13,302 bases of DNA, taken from the NCBI GenBank assembly GCA_003519585.1, contig DOWL01000222.1:4527-17828 (forward strand), written 5' to 3'. Position numbers and translations under genes: made by a program. Positions 13,195 to 13,302 of the stretch are shown piece after piece (within the stretch, counting starts at the first letter, position 1; each line of letters opens with the position of its first letter). This DNA is from Nocardioides sp. (lineage in GTDB: Bacteria > Actinomycetota > Actinomycetes > Propionibacteriales > Nocardioidaceae). The notes beneath the pieces were generated by a model. The model was given only the letters and a program-made list of their open reading frames with translations. It was not told the DNA's origin and did no database searches.

Positions 13195-13302
13195 ATGCAC
13201 GCCAGACACGCCACTCGATGCATCGCCGTCGGGATAGCCACGGTCGCTCTGAGCCTCGGACTCGTTGCCTGTGGCGACGACTCAGACAGCGACACTGCAA
13301 GA
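13195..13302 (+). CDS. Lipoprotein N-terminus, possibly a DUF305-type protein (partial, cut by window edge)
   Basis: From ATG 13195 the frame is open for 36 codons to the window end. It encodes a basic N-terminus (MHARHATR), a hydrophobic core, and the lipobox LVAC followed by an acidic linker GDDSDSDTA. This is a type II signal peptide, so the mature protein should be anchored outside the membrane at its Cys. A GCGAG stretch about seven bases upstream is a weak ribosome binding site. In Actinobacteria a DUF6153 gene is often followed by a DUF305 lipoprotein of this start type, but the visible part contains only the signal, so the family name is inference. Confidence 0.6.
   Translation, partial: MHARHATRCIAVGIATVALSLGLVACGDDSDSDTAR

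Noticed and set aside
4386..13302. Search by eye for a duplicated tRNA-Ala 3' end marking the right boundary of the element
   Set aside because: No copy of the T-arm/acceptor sequence was found in the window, so the right end is not here, or the enzyme does not duplicate tRNA sequence.
1..13302. CRISPR arrays, rRNA genes, IS transposases, riboswitches
   Set aside because: No regularly spaced repeats, rRNA sequence, transposase motifs or recognisable riboswitch cores were seen.

Overview
The window is high-GC actinobacterial DNA, most like Nocardioides or a close relative. Evidence: uniformly GC-rich third codon positions, many GTG and one TTG start, several TANNNT boxes placed just ahead of start codons (leaderless style), and the nadD-rsfS-phosphatase order known from Actinobacteria, including Mycobacterium tuberculosis Rv2421c-Rv2419c. 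The organism assignment is inference.

Bases 1-4458 are a chromosomal housekeeping block. Reading leftward: the first codons of an unidentified gene (1-44), a stand-alone LigD-type phosphoesterase-domain protein (60-524), and a ZIP-like metal transporter overlapping it (521-1276). Reading rightward: proA (1309-2556), a 45-residue membrane protein (2582-2719), nadD (2733-3335), rsfS (3332-3712), a GpgP-like histidine phosphatase (3714-4352) and tRNA-Ala(GGC) (4386-4458).

From the tRNA rightward the window looks like accessory DNA. A large serine recombinase (6196 to 4450, leftward) ends inside the tRNA gene and is preceded by a small ORF. Next come an unidentified leftward gene (7254-6643), an AbiE-type type IV toxin-antitoxin pair (7494-8938) behind a perfect 16-bp palindrome, and a PGCEC/CSEAD permease (9103-10122) with a frameshifted TIGR03943-like partner (10119-10659). 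Then follow an unidentified leftward gene with an in-frame stop (11285 to 10818, perhaps 10695), a frameshifted DUF2442-DUF4375 fusion (11350-12293), a small ORF (12296-12556), a DUF6153-like membrane protein (12672-13103) and the start of a lipoprotein (13195 onward).

The most unusual signal is an 18-bp exact sequence just outside the tRNA (4465-4482) that recurs in inverted orientation at 11276-11293. These copies bracket about 6.8 kb that contains nearly the whole recombinase gene. The left copy sits in a near-perfect dyad, so both are candidate recombination sites. Inversion between them would swap the recombinase C-terminal tail. Four coding disruptions (near 6140, 10300, 10818 and 11650) lie in the accessory part and none was found in the housekeeping part. 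They mean either decay or base-call errors and need read-level checking. No intergenic stretch exceeds about 300 bases. No CRISPR array, rRNA or IS transposase was seen.
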